From assembly GCA_941918925.1 (NCBI GenBank), contig OW799233.1, positions 58,964,841 through 59,028,840 on the forward strand: DNA of 64,000 bases, read 5' to 3'. Below, one piece after another: positions 34,356 to 46,017 of this stretch (positions within the stretch are counted from its first letter, which is position 1; the number at the start of each line of letters is the position of its first letter). The notes under the pieces were generated by a model, which did no database searches, was not told where the DNA came from, and was given only the letters and a program-made list of their open reading frames with translations. The stretch is from Phyto melanocephala. Its lineage: Eukaryota; Arthropoda; Insecta; Diptera; Rhinophoridae. The position numbers and the translations under genes were made by a program.

Positions 34356-35452
34356 CCTAGAACTAAAAGTCCTTGATTGTACAATCCTATCTTCATAAAC
34401 GTAAAAAATACAACAAAAATTCAAAAAAGTACCTTTTTGGTCATCCCATAACATTTTTAGTCTTACCTTGTATCAATAGTCCTTTATTTTACAATTCTAC
34501 CTTTATAAACGTAGAAAATACAAAAAGTACCATAGAAAGGCGAAAAAGTACAAATTCCAAGTTTAAAATTTTCAAATATCTATGTAACAAAATATTTTAA
34601 TATACATACATGATTTAAAGTCAGTAAATCTATTTTTTTTTTTTGCAAAAAAGTAATTATGTTCTAAAAAGTACCAAACTCTTTTCCCGATTTTTCCCCT
34701 TTCTACCCTGTTATGAATGTGTTTCAATTTTTACTAAATTACATAATTTTTTATGTCCGGTGAAAATTGGCCGTCAAATTAGGAAATACATACATTTTAC
34801 GGAATTTTCCCCTTTTTGGTACCTTTTTTGTCCCCAAAAAAGTTTCCAAAAATTTCACCTAAATAATTGTCCATATTTTATTAGGCAATAATAATGATCA
34901 GATTTTGTCCCATTGAATAATATTAGAAAAGTTTCTTTTAAAAAAAGTACCAAAATAAGGGACAATTTTTACCCCTTATACATGTGAATTTGAAAAAAGT
35001 GCCGAATTCCTATTAATATTTTTTTCGCGGATTACTTAAAACAGTTTAAATTTTTTTCCTAGCTGTATGTGTTTGGAAGTAACATAGGGCACCAAAAAAA
35101 TACCAAATTACAGTTTCTACCCGTTTTTTCCCCTTAGCGGTTGAAAATTCAAAAAAAGACCAGACACATGTCAGCTTATTTTTTATGCAAATTACAATAT
35201 TTTTTCAATTTGTTTTGTATCATTTTTAGTTTAGCAGATATAAGTACGAATTTCCAAAAATCCCTTCTTAGTGAAACTATACATCGAAAGAGGAACCGAT
35301 TGTCCAAATTTCATGTCTCTAGCTCTCTGCGTTTGGGCTGTGCGATGATGAATCAGTCAGTCAGTTAGTTAGTCAGTCACGTTACTCTTTTATATATATA
35401 GATATAAAAAAACTCACCAAATACGATACCATAATTATAAAAACACCAATAA

Positions 35453-38348
35453 CACTGCTCTGCAGCAAAATCCTCCATTTAATAAAACTATGTGGACTAT
35501 TTGGATTTTTACGCGCTGACCTCAAATCCGTTGTCGGTTTTTTTCCATCAGATCGGGATTTTTTTTTTATGGGCGTGGCAAATTTTTCCCCCTAAATTAG
35601 TCAGGTAATGACACATATTTAATCCTAACTCGAGAACCAGTCATCCGATTTTCAAAAATAAAACACCAAAAAATGTGTAACAAAATTGTATTTATTTTAA
35701 TGGAATAAAATTTTTCTCTGTCTCTTATCGTTTTGGAATTATTTAGAAATTAATGGAGAAAAAAAATTTTTTCGTGCAAAATTCGTCATATTTTTCAATT
35801 TAAAAATAGAATTAAAAAAATATATAAATCAAATAATCAAAATTTTGCACTTTTTTCTGTGAGCTACTTTTTTTTAGAAATAAAAAAATCATAAACCATA
35901 AAAATCGGTTAAAAAATGTAGATTTTATTGTTCATTTACCGCAGGTACCCAATATTGACCAAATCTGTGTAATGCAGCAAACAACGTCAGAGTGGGCGCA
36001 CTTAAGCGCCTTGTAGCAACAATGAATGACAACTTTTTACTTCTATCTATTTTCGTACAACTAAAACATATACAAGCAAAAAAATTTGCCAGATTGTAAT
36101 TTTGTAGCAACGCCACGCTTAAAGCACCCACCCTGTCGTCACCCGTAGATAACTTCAAATTTCAATAAAAACTTAAAATATTTACAGACTATTTTACTTA
36201 AAATAACACAAAATTTTTGTTAATAATTATTAATTTTTATTAAGGAAACATTGTTAAAATAAAAAAGTAGCTTAAGCTTTCCATGCCCTTCTGTCCACAT
36301 CATTCAATTTCGTTCTGAAGACCTCATCCTTCATAAGCTGTCGTATTTGTGGACCTACAAATATGCCTTCTTTTACTTTAGCATCTCTGATTCTAGGAAA
36401 TTCGCTATTAATGTATAGAAAGGCTTCACCATCCTTATTCATTGCTTTGACAAAATTTTTCATTAGGCCTAGCTTTATATGAAGAGAAGAGTTTGTTCCT
36501 TTTGTTTTAAAGGCTCTTCTGCTGCATTTTTTTCTCCTGGAATAAAATTTACTCTTTTCGGTAAAATTTTAGCATTGTAGTGTTTTTCTTTTGCGCGGCT
36601 ATCCCATTCACATAAGAAGCAATAAAACTTAGTATATCCACGTTTCAATCCATTTAACATTGCTAAGACTTTCAAATCTGCAGATTCCATGAGTAATGGG
36701 AATATAAAAATTTTTTGTATTCTCATCTTCATACTACAATAGTTTTCTTTCATATTTCTTGCATACGCGAGTGGGACCAATGGAAATTTGTTGCCATTGT
36801 GAAGTAAAACGGCTTTTAAACTTGTTGAGGCGAAAGTCCATCAGCATTATCGCAAAATATCAAACCTTTCTCTTTGTTAAAATATATTAAAAAAGGTTGT
36901 TCTTTATTTCGAAAGTAAGAGACGTTAACATCCGTTTGCACCAAACTCCATTCTTTCCATTGGGATGCAAGAAGCTCAGACTTGGTTTTTTTAAAGCCTT
37001 GATTTACAAACAAAGTTATTCATATCAGTTTAATTCGGAAAATAAGGTGTACTCGTTGGACTTCCAAATGAATGCGAAGAAACACCCATTCGTCTTCATC
37101 GTCTGTAGGAGGCAATGGAGGTAAAAATTTACTTGTAAACTGGAAAACTGGTCGTTTGACGCATGAAGAATTTGGATATGTAACTTTATTTTTTGTTTTT
37201 TTCGTAAACCCACGTGTTTTAGTATGGCAAAAGTAGCAATCATTTCGATGATTTTGTGGTTTACTCCAAATCGTTGGCTTCATAAAGACTTATGACTTCC
37301 TTTTAATCAACCTCTTAAAGACTTACCACAGCTACTACAACATATTTTCGGCAGCCAATTTTTATCTCTATCATCAATAGGAAACCCAAAATAACGGCAA
37401 TAAGCATCTTTAAGCTTGGAAGATATTGTCTCCCGTTGAGTACTTAAAGTTAGATCGCCACATACGTAACAAAATAAATTTAGAGATTTGTTACAAATCC
37501 TTGACATTTATTAATATGAAAGCGTTTGTGGATTCTTTAATTGCTTTATCTCTTTACACAATTGCAAAGTACACTATAAGATCTATTGATTGTTGCCGAT
37601 TTTAACCGCACGATATTCAAATTAAAGTGACTCACTTATTGTCCATCAGCTTCTATATATACAATAAATACCATAATCTATCCTAATGTTCTTAATTTAA
37701 AATCACAGGTAATTGAAAAATACTGTTATATATATTAATTCCAAGAACTATGTAAAATACCGTTGTACTTTAGTTCCATTACCTGCTCACCTAACGAAAT
37801 GTTACATATATCATATGCAAGGCTGGTTGCATTACAATATCGGGTACTTGAGGTAAATTGACAATAAAATCTACATTTTTTTAACCGATTTTTATGGTTT
37901 ATGGCTTGTTTTATTTCCAAGACAAGTAGCTATCAGAAAAAAGTTTAAAATGTTGAATATTTGCCTTAAATTTTTTTTAATTCTATTTTTAAATTGAAAA
38001 ATATGACGAATTTTGCACGAAAAAAATTTTTTTTCTCCATTAATTTCTAAATAACTCCAAAACGATAAGAGACAGAGAAAAATTTTATTCCACTAAAATA
38101 AATACAATTTTGTTACACATTTTTTGGTGTTTTATTTTTGAAAATCGGATGACTGATTCTCGAGCTAGGAGGAAATAAGTCTCCGTACCTGACTAATTTA
38201 GGGGGGAAAATTTGCCACGCCCATAAAAAAAATCCCGATCTGATGGAAAAAAACCGACAACGGATTTGAGTTCAGCGCGTCAAAAGCCATATAGTTCACA
38301 TAGTTTTATTAAATGGGAAGACAAAAAATTATTTTTTGCAGAGCAGTG
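35453..38348 (-). mobile_element. DNA transposon with about 500-bp terminal inverted repeats and CACTG ends
   Basis: The ends CACTGCTCTGCA are exact complements (35453 and 38348), with TAA on each side as a possible 3-bp target duplication. Inverted similarity continues for about 500 bp (35453-35955 against 37838-38348), through GTTGTCGGTTTTTTTCCATC and ATGGGCGTGGCAAATTT to CATAAACCATAAAAATCGG. The interior holds one broken minus-strand gene. CACTG termini are found in CMC-type elements among others. The superfamily is unassigned. Confidence 0.85.
36272..37507 (-). pseudogene. Putative transposase of the CACTG element (zinc-finger N-terminus), frameshifted
   Basis: Five consecutive minus-strand frames follow one another in order. 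37507-37307 has RICNKSLNLFCYVCGDLT and KICCSSCGKSLRG, four Cys in two CxxC pairs. 37283-37020 has MKPTIWSKPQNHRNDCYFC, again CxxC. 37013-36816 has SELLASQWKEWSLVQ and VSYFRNKE. 36780-36475 has VPLAYARNMKENY, DLKVLAMLNGLKRGYTKFYC, FLCEWDSRAKEKHYN and PGEKNAAEEPL. 36463-36272 has MKNFVKAMNKDGEAFLYINS, KEGIFVGPQIRQLM and DDVDRRAW-like residues. I recognise this as a protein found repeatedly in arthropod genomes, usually unnamed. The DLK..GY.....CxxC block resembles the second Asp plus CxxC of CMC-like DDE transposases (inference). At least four frameshifts or deletions inactivate it. Confidence 0.7.
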
Positions 38349-38875
38349 TAATTAAATTTCTTCAGTTATTAATCTTGATTTAATTTGTAATTCGATGTAT
38401 TTACTTCACTATTTTTTTAAAAACATAAATAAAAAAATTTCATTGTAATTACGTAAACTTTCCATTAATATTTTAAAGTATTTTTAATCTCCAAAATGAT
38501 TAATATGTATATTTATAAAAATAAATACTAATATACATAAATATGTCTGCCTTGATATCAAAGATATAGTTTTGATATACTTTTGATGAAATATGTGTCT
38601 TAAATCTAACATTAAAGATTTTCGTTACTCGAATGTAAAGCGTTTCTTAGCTGTAATGAAACTAGGAAATGCGAAAAAATACGCATATAACCAAATTCGT
38701 AGATATAATGTAAACATCATTAATATTATGTAACATTTCATTCTATTAATGCAACTTTTCATTGTATTAACGTAAACAAAATAACGTAACAGTTTCATTC
38801 CCGTTACGAAGCGTTTTTCTTTTAGTGTATAGATCAAGATGTACGAAAATTTAAACCGCTCAGTGTATTTAAAAT
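38349..38875. other. Anonymous AT-rich stretch
   Basis: ATTAATGTAAC/ATTAACGTAA motifs around 38700-38800 echo those at 26200-26280 and 28340-28600, perhaps a shared old repeat. No coding. Confidence 0.4.
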
Positions 38876-39134
38876 AAGGCGGCACGCTCACTTTAACGCC
38901 CACCCTCCATATAACGCTTTATCTCAAATTTATATACTTTTTGTAAGAATAAAGGACACTCATATAATCAGGCAATTTTCGGGAAATGTACATTCGAAAT
39001 TTCATGGCTCTACGTTAATGCGTTTGGACACAATTGCATTTTATTCAATGTTGAAAGGACATTGTTTTTTTGACCTACTCTTGCATTACGAACTACTCTC
39101 TTCCTAACATTCCAATTGAGCCCATTTTCAATAC
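38876..39134. mobile_element. CCACC-family fragments, rearranged
   Basis: 38876-38960 matches the GGGCGT subrepeat in reverse (TTTAACGCCCACCCTCCATA). 38975-39134 matches the family's right part in forward orientation (TCTACGTTAATGCGTTTGGA, GAGCCCATTTTCAATACCAA). The two pieces are in opposite orientations, so the copy was inverted or rejoined. Confidence 0.7.
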
Positions 39135-39149
39135 CAAACAAACTGTGTG

Positions 39150-39840
39150 TTGTAGTGAGTCTGTGAGAAGCAGATTTTTATAGAAGCTATTCAGGTATGT
39201 GTCTTGAGTCTTCGTAGGTGACGGCTGCAGTTTTAAGTGTTGGCCCAACAGTTGATTTTGGTAATCAGGATGCTTGTGAGGGTTGATGTTCTGGTTGTTC
39301 GGTTGGGACACTAAGTTTTGCCAGATTTTTGCAAGGTTTTTGTTGGTCCTTGTGTGGTTGCTGGTGTATTGTGTCATTGTTGTTTTTTTTGTGATGTTGT
39401 TTTGATGGATGTTGTTCGGTGGCATGTTCCAGTTATGCGGGATGACGAGCGGGGTTGGACTAGAGTGTAGGTTGGAGCTTTGATGGCATTTTACGTACCT
39501 ACCTACCTTGCCTGGTGGTGTTTGTGATTTTGTGGTGCTGTTGCTTTTGGTTGGGTCCTATGATGGATGATGTTTCGTATATTTTATTATTTTTGTATTA
39601 TTCGTTTTTTTACTTTGATTGCTTGTGTTTTTTATTCTTTGTATTTGGTTTTATATTTAATTTGGTTTTGATTACTTATGTGTATCAATTGCGAATGAAG
39701 GGAAATTAGGAAACTACGTACTAGGGGATAATTTTAGTGGCAGAGTTAAAAAAATTTAGTAGTAGAAAGTAGAGTAAGGATGCAGGATGGAAAGCCAGGA
39801 AGAGTAAGGAGGAGAAAAATCTCTTTAAGAAAGTTATTAT
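39150..39840 (-). pseudogene. Possible LINE 5' UTR and ORF1 start
   Basis: Minus strand: a C/A-rich leader (39840-39426) precedes ATG 39425 and about 90 codons rich in Asn, Gln, Thr and Pro (PPNNIHQNNITKK, NLAKIWQNLVSQPNNQN), cut at about 39135 by a CCACC fragment. The C/A-rich strand bias and base composition are unlike the surroundings and resemble gag-like ORF1 starts of jockey-type LINEs. No zinc knuckle or other diagnostic motif is present, so this is tentative. Confidence 0.35.
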
Positions 39841-39857
39841 GGTATACGAACAATTTA

Positions 39858-40779
39858 CGGCCCCTTTCACAAAGTGCGATTATAATTTAACATGAACTTT
39901 AACCGTAAGTTAGGCAAAATTGAATTTCACAAAGTACGGTTAGCATATAACCGGCAGAGATTAATCAAAAAGGTTCTGTTAAATTTAACCTAACAAAATC
40001 TTCCGGTTAAAGGCTTTTATTTAAATAAAAATAAACAAGTAAGAGCACTATATTCGGCTGTGCCGAATCTTTTATACCCACCACCAATTTGATGTTCTTT
40101 TATAGCACAAAATTTATTATTTTGTTTTTCACAATAATCGCTATGCAATAATATCTTTATACTGAAATATGTATCACTTTCTTTGTATAACTTCGATATG
40201 CTAGTAAAATGTTTTCGTAAATTTAGTCTTTCAAAGTGGACGTTAAAGTAGGCGTGCCAATAAAGTTTCTGCTAATAAATACAACTTAGATATTCTTATA
40301 TAGACCTTTATTCTTCCAAAATCTTAATTAATAGAGAAATTATATGAAGTTGAGATAAAGATAAAAATTTACGTTACAAACGGAATGACAAAATGAATAT
40401 ACCCCCACAATTTTTTTGGTGGCGGTTATAATAAGAATATTATAATAAAATAACTTATAAAAATTTATACTTACCAAGGAACTGTATTTAAACTATTTTA
40501 AGTAAAAAATTTATTTTAAATATATATTTGTCTTTCATCAAAAAATTGCTAAGAATTTTTGTATAATATTTTTTTAATCTTTTCTTTCATTCCACTATTT
40601 TTCGTAAATAATAAAAACCAGTATTACTTATTACTTTTTCTATAATGTTAGTGTTAACTAACCGAAAGATGGTGAAACGCAAAACACTAACCGTATGTTA
40701 AATAGTTTCGGTTAACGATATCGGCGGTTTGTTAATGTTCCTGTTAAATTAATATAATCACAGATTGTGAAAAGGGCGG
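39858..40779. mobile_element. PIF/Harbinger-like MITE with TTA duplication
   Basis: TTA flanks (39855-39857 and 40780-40782) and ends CGGCCCCTTTCACAA / TTGTGAAAAGGGCGG, with continuing inverted similarity (GTGATTATAATTTAACA-like). Internal ACCGTAAGTTA and TAACCGG motifs recur at both sides. A CCACC element is nested at 40036-40431. Non-coding. Confidence 0.75.
40036..40431 (+). mobile_element. CCACC-family element, internally deleted (0.4 kb)
   Basis: Left end AACAAGTAAGAGCACTATA and hairpin, then TATACCCACCACC. A single GGGCGT-like half-unit (GTGGACGTTAAAGTAGG) is joined to the last 60 bp (AAACGGAATGACAAAATGAA, ACCCCCACAATTTTTTTGG, TGGCGG). It lacks the mariner and most of the right part. 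Confidence 0.85.
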
Positions 40780-41082
40780 TTAATGTAACAATGTAACGTA
40801 CATTGACCCAATAATGTTTCGGTACTTGTTTTTTTTTTATCATGATATTGTTTGTGTGGTGAACCGCTAGCTGTTTGATATACTAAAATAAGGTGTTTGT
40901 TAAAGGCCTATTAGAAACGCATACTTGTCTTAAGACATGTACGATGGCATACCAAATCTCACTGTGTTATAGCATGTATGTCGAGTATATTAGACATGTA
41001 TGTTGGTTTTTGAAAAATTTTTGAAAACCTGAGTCTGTCGCATACCAACATACTCGTCTATTCAAATTTTTGCCGCTGCTGT

Positions 41083-41277
41083 GTGCATATCGCAAATTTA
41101 AAAAAAAATGTCTCTAGTATTATTTTCTGGAAAGAGTTTATTAAGAAATATAAAAGCTTCCCACAATTGTGGCAAATAAAATTAAATCTGTACCACAACA
41201 AACAATTGAAAATTAATGCATACAATGCATTAAAAGAAAAATTAAGTGAAATAGAAAAAAATGCAAAACGCAAGTGA
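41083..41277 (+). CDS. MADF-like domain fragment (64 codons)
   Basis: The frame reads FWKEFIKKYKSFPQLW, then LYHNKQLKINAYNALKEKLS, matching the start of MADF DNA-binding domains (conserved FI..Y...P.LW and Y.NK..R..AY). MADF domains occur in Adf-1-like regulators and in proteins paired with PIF/Harbinger transposases. It is truncated: the third helix is missing after NAKRK. A GTGACT at 41268 could be a splice donor. It may be a first exon, a transposon remnant or chance; the ATG lies just inside the domain. Confidence 0.4.
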   Translation: MHIANLKKNVSSIIFWKEFIKKYKSFPQLWQIKLNLYHNKQLKINAYNALKEKLSEIEKNAKRK

Positions 41278-43116
41278 CTGCAAAATAAAAATTTTAATAT
41301 TTAAATTTTAAAGTGAACAGTTTGTTTTTTAATTTTTTTTCGTCTATAGACAATATTATTGTGAAAGTGGTGAGCAGTTAGGTAAGTTTTAAATAAATTG
41401 TTGAAATAAAAATTATAGTCGTAGTGTCCCTATATAAAAGAAAAGGAAAATTTTAACATCTCGTAGTGAGCGAAACCCAACCGAAACTATCATATTTTGG
41501 TTTACTTCAAGGCAGGAAAATTATAAATAAAAATTGTAAGTTATGATTATAATAATAGAAATAAATTATGGTTTCAGAATGTGAAGTGTATTTTTATCCT
41601 TTTAAATTACTGTGTGACTTAGTGTGGTGGTGAGATAATACCAGTGGGGTGAAGTATTGCCGCAGAAAGGTCACTAAATTAAAATAATTTTCAAGGTAAC
41701 GAAGAATATATTCATGTTTTGTGATAATTCGTGATTCAACCAAGGTATTTTATATAATAAAAATTCCCTTTGGGTAGGAGAAAAAGTATTAATGTCAATA
41801 AACATAAAACAAAACGGATACACATAAGAAATTTTAGTATTAAGATAGATGTTGAGTAGACTATTGATAGAATTAAAAATAGAAAAGTGATTATTAGGAT
41901 TATTTTTATTTTATTATTTATTTTATTTAAGTGTTATTTGTGATACAGTATTGTGAAAGGAAAAAATATAGAAATATAACGAAAAAAAGAGAAAAAACTT
42001 TAAATATTTAGAAGGTTTTTGTTTCGTGTTAGAATTTTGCGGAGAAATGATTCGCTCTTTAAATTAAAATTAAAGGAATTACTCTGTTTCCACGACATTG
42101 TAAATTTAAGTTGACAGTTTTTCTTCGTGCTTTTTTTAATTTAAATTGTCGTTTGGTTTTTTGGCGGTGAACTTAATAAATATAAAATTTTATATAGAAA
42201 ATCATAATTGTTTTATCAATGAAGGCAAGAAGTAAGTAATAGTAGTAATAATATTGTAAATTTATAAGAAATGTCTGCAAATAATATCATTATTTTTTTA
42301 ATTGCCAGAATATAGAAAAAGTGTAAGCAAATGGGACCAATGCAGCTATCAAACCCTCTAAACACAATTTCGTCTCTCCAAATAATTTTGATGTGACCAA
42401 CAGTCTTCTAGACATAACAACTTTCTTTGAAATTTTCTTTTTTGGTTCAATTTTATTTTTTTATACATGAAATTGAACTTTTTTCGTTTTGCTTTGATTT
42501 TATTTTGTATTGATTTTTTTTTTAGAGTTTAAATAATTTTATTTATTAATTTTTTTTAATTATTGACATACATACTTACATATATAAAAATATTGGAAAC
42601 TATAGAAGAAAGGAAAAATATTGAGGGAAATTAATTGTCATAAATTTCGAATTAATTTTTTATGGTTTAATTATTTTGTATAGTTTTAAAGAAAATTCAT
42701 CCAGGGGCCAAATTACGACCTTCGATCGCGATCGAAATTTTACTCGAACGATCGAGTTCCCTGTGCTTTAGGTATAGAAAATCTAATAAGAATTTTTTAA
42801 TTTCGATCACGTTCGAATGCCGTAATTTGCCCCCTGGGGTATATTGTACCATTCGATTTAATTTTTGCTTCCATCGGGAAGAATAATTTAAATATTTTGA
42901 CGAATTTTAATATTATTAATATTGGCAAATATCTTCCCAAGTTTTTTTGCATTGAGAACGAATATTTCTTTGATTGTGAATAATTGATAGTAATATTTTT
43001 TTGTTAGTGATACGAAACAAATTTTGTAATTGTATAGTGTTAAGATTTTTATATTGATTTTTGTTCATTGTTTAGTGTTAGTTATGTTTAAATAAAATTG
43101 TTTATTATTCTTAAAA
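41278..43116. other. Non-coding stretch, perhaps LINE 5' leader
   Basis: AT-rich with no recognised proteins. A MITE lies at 42701-42837. The lower density of repeats and several GTAAG/GTGAG sites leave open that it contains host intronic sequence or the 5' UTR of the LINE that follows. Confidence 0.4.
42701..42837. mobile_element. 137-bp MITE
   Basis: CCAGGGGCCAAATTACGACC is mirrored by CCGTAATTTGCCCCCTGG at the right (about 27 of 32 bases paired). The left arm also carries the palindrome TTCGATCGCGATCGAA. No coding. The target duplication is not obvious. Confidence 0.75.
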
Positions 43117-44315
43117 ATGTTGGATTTCGGTTCCGATGGCTCCATAGTTAATTAGGCCTCGTTAACTAGTAAAATGTATATGGGTCACCCAATAAATTCT
43201 GAGGAGGATGAGTAAGGGCGACGTTGTGAAGAAATCAATGTTATACTTAACGATGACATCGAATTTGTCGCTGTAAAAATTCGACTGAGAAATACAAATT
43301 TATATATTACATGCTCATACATTCCTCCAAACTCTTCTCTGGATATATACAACAATCACATCTTTGCCATTGAATTTGTTTTGCAACAATCTATTCCATC
43401 TGATTTATTTATTGTTTTGGGAGATTTTAATCTACCTAACATATCGTGGAATAAATCTTCAGAAATAAACTATCTAATTCCTACAGTTTCAAATGAATTT
43501 ATTCACTCACTCACAAGCTATGGACTTTTTCAAATTAACTATGAAAACAATATTAATGGAAAACTTCTTGATCTTGCATTTGTCAACCAGCCGATGGATA
43601 TATTTTTACATAAAACACTTCCCGTTACTTACCCTGAAGATCGTTATCATCCTACATTAAAATTGGAAATATTTAATTTATTAAGCTTACCTGTTTTACA
43701 TCCTAACAAAATTAAACCCCATCAAGTTTTTTGCTTCTCTCGTGCAAACTATCAGAAGCTTAACTCTTTGTTATCAAACGTTAACTGGGATAGTATAATC
43801 TCTATCGAAAACTTAGATGATGTTGTTTCTCTCTTCTATTCAACACTACGCCGCTGCATTTCTGAAACTGACCCAAAAATTACAATTAGAAATAACAATA
43901 TTGGGCCACCCTGGAGTAATAAGTATCTCCGAACTATTAAAAACAGGAAAACAAGTTATATAAGCAATATAAAAGGACTGGATCATCTGTAGAATATACC
44001 AAATACTGTATTGCTCGTTCTTACTACAATTTGGCAAATAAATCTGCATACGACAACTATATAATCCGTATGAAGTCGAAAATGAGATCAAATCCTATAT
44101 CGTTTTATAAATTTGTGAACTCTAAACGACGATCGTCCGTTAATCCTAAATACTATAAATATGGATCAAATGACGCTGATGATGACGTTTATATTTCCAA
44201 TTTGTTTGCTGATTTTTTTTTCAACTACCTACTCAAAAAAAGTATATAATAACATAACATCTTACCCATTTAATATATCTCAATCATCTGGTGTACAATT
44301 CTCTTTTATTACTTA
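43117..44315 (+). pseudogene. LINE (CR1/jockey group), endonuclease part
   Basis: A short ORF1-like start (ATG 43117) is broken by stops. From about 43212 the frame reads an apurinic endonuclease C-terminal half: FVAVKIRL, LYITCSYIPPNSS, then FIVLGDFNLPNISW (the conserved GDFN motif) and LLDLAFVN. It goes on into the linker before RT (43381-43992), with a frameshift near 43975 and continuation to about 44249 (SFYKFVNSKRRSS). The N-terminal catalytic half of the endonuclease is missing. The element is interrupted at 44316 by a Helitron block and resumes at 52362. Confidence 0.85.
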
Positions 44316-45141
44316 CTAGCCAATCCCGGCGCGCGTTGCTACGCCCCTTCATGAATTTCAAGTGCAAGGCTAAAAACTATAACTTTTTCTTTATGAGCGT
44401 GGCACTGCCCACTTTTCTAATTACGAAACTGTATAGTCATGACAGCTCAATAAGTGTGCAAAGTTTCAGAAAAATCGGTCCAGTGTAAGTACCTCAAAAT
44501 GATACCTTTTTTTATGGGCGTGGCACTGCCCACTTTTCTAAATACGAAACTGTATAGTCATGACAACTCAATATGTGTGCAAGGTTTCAGAAAAATCGGG
44601 CCAGTGCAAGTACCTCAAAATTATATCCTTTTTTAATGGGCGTGGCACTGCCCACTTTTCTAATGACGAAAGTGTAAAGTCATGACAGCTCAGTATGTTT
44701 GCAAAGTTTCAGAAAATTCGGTCCAGTGCAAGTAGCTAAAACTGATAACTAATTTTTTATGGGCATGGCCCCGCCCACTTTTTCAATCACGAAATTATAA
44801 AGCCATGACTACTCAATATGTGTGCAAAGTTTCAGAAAAATCGGTCTAGTGCAAGTACCTCAAAATTAGGGGCGTGGCCCCGCCCACTTTTCTTATAACA
44901 AAGTTATTTAGTAATGACAGCTCGATATGTGTGCAAAGTTTCAGAAAAATCGGTCAAGTGCAAGTAGCTAAAAATGATAACTAATTTTTTATGGGAGTAT
45001 CCCCGCCCACTTTTTTCCACCCATAAACACTCACTCCCTGGTATGTGTACAACAACTTGCCAAAGTTTGAGTCCGATCGGTTTTACAGTTTCGGAGTCTA
45101 TAGCTAACACACACACACAGAGTTTCACTTTTATATCTATA
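44316..45141 (-). mobile_element. Non-autonomous Helitron, reverse copy 1
   Basis: The minus strand runs from TATAAAAGTGAAACTCTGTG through TAGCTATAGACTCCGAAACT to the CTAG end. The body is about six 115-bp units, each with GTGGGC.G.GCCACGCCC, TGCACTGGACCGATTTTTCT and GAAACTTTGCACACATAT. No ORF of its own; frames that look open are spaced by these units. Confidence 0.8.
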
Positions 45142-46003
45142 CTAGCCAAACCCGGCGCGCGTTGCTACGCCCCTTAATGAATCGAAATGCATTCTGAATT
45201 TTTATCGAATATCAAGTCTAAAAACCTAAAAATTATAATTTTTTATGGGCGTGGCATTGCCCACTTTTTTAATCACGAAATTGTAAAGTCATAATAGCTC
45301 AATATGTGTGCAAAGTTTCAGAAGAATCGGACCAGTGCAAGAACCTCAAAATTATAATTGTTTTTATGGGCGTGGCCCTGCCCACTTTTCTAATCACAAA
45401 ATCATAAGGTCATGATAGCTCAATATGTGTGCAAAGTTTCAGAAAAATCGGTACAGTGCAAGTACCTCCAAATGATACCTTTTTTTAATGGGCGTGGCAC
45501 TGCCCACTTTTCTAATGACGAAAGTGTAAAGTCATGACAGCTCAGTATGTTTGTAAACTTTCAGAAAATTCGGTCTAGTGCAAGCACCTCAAAATTATAA
45601 CTTTTTTTTATGGGCGTGGCCCCGCCCACTTTTTTAATCACGAAATTATAAAGTCATTACAGTTTAATATGTGTGCAAAGTTTCAGAAAAATCGGTCCAG
45701 TGCAAGTACCTCAATATTAAAACTTTTTTAGGGGCGTGGCCCCGCCCACTTTTCTGATCACGAAATTATTTAGTCATGACAGCTCGATATGTGTGCAAAG
45801 TTTCAGAAAAATCGGTCAAGTGCAAGTAGCTAAAACTGATAACTAATTTTTTATGGGCGTGGCCCCGCCCACTTTTTTTCACCCATTAACACTCCCTGGT
45901 ATGTGTACAACAACTTACCAAAGTTTGAGCCCGATCGGTTTTACAGTTTCGGAGTCTATAGCTAACACACACACACACAGAGTTTCACTTTTATATATAT
46001 AGA
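45142..46003 (-). mobile_element. Non-autonomous Helitron, reverse copy 2
   Basis: Same organisation. The 5' end TCTATATATATAAAAGTG is at 46003 (minus) and the CTAG end at 45142. It is the mirror image of the forward copy at 46951-47823. Confidence 0.85.
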
Positions 46004-46017
46004 TATATAGATATAAA

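Larger units (their letters stand above)
32110..35396 (-). mobile_element. Helitron-like non-autonomous element carrying nested insertions
   Basis: On the minus strand it starts TCTATATATATAAAAGAGTA (35396 down) and ends with the complement of CTAGCATTTAACCCGCTAC at 32110, i.e. a CTAG terminus. The 5' half matches 11690-12260. The 3' half has about 110-bp minisatellite units (AAACGTAAAAAATACAAAAAG, GTACCTTTTTGGTC). A hAT MITE occupies 32767-34355. No RepHel is encoded. Confidence 0.75.

Noticed and set aside
36272..37507. Gene with introns rather than a frameshifted pseudogene
   Set aside because: The gaps between frames are a few to about 35 bases, too short for introns, and lack splice sites.
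44291..45177. Series of 60-80-codon frames on both strands
   Set aside because: They repeat with the 115-bp Helitron subrepeat and reflect its period, not coding.
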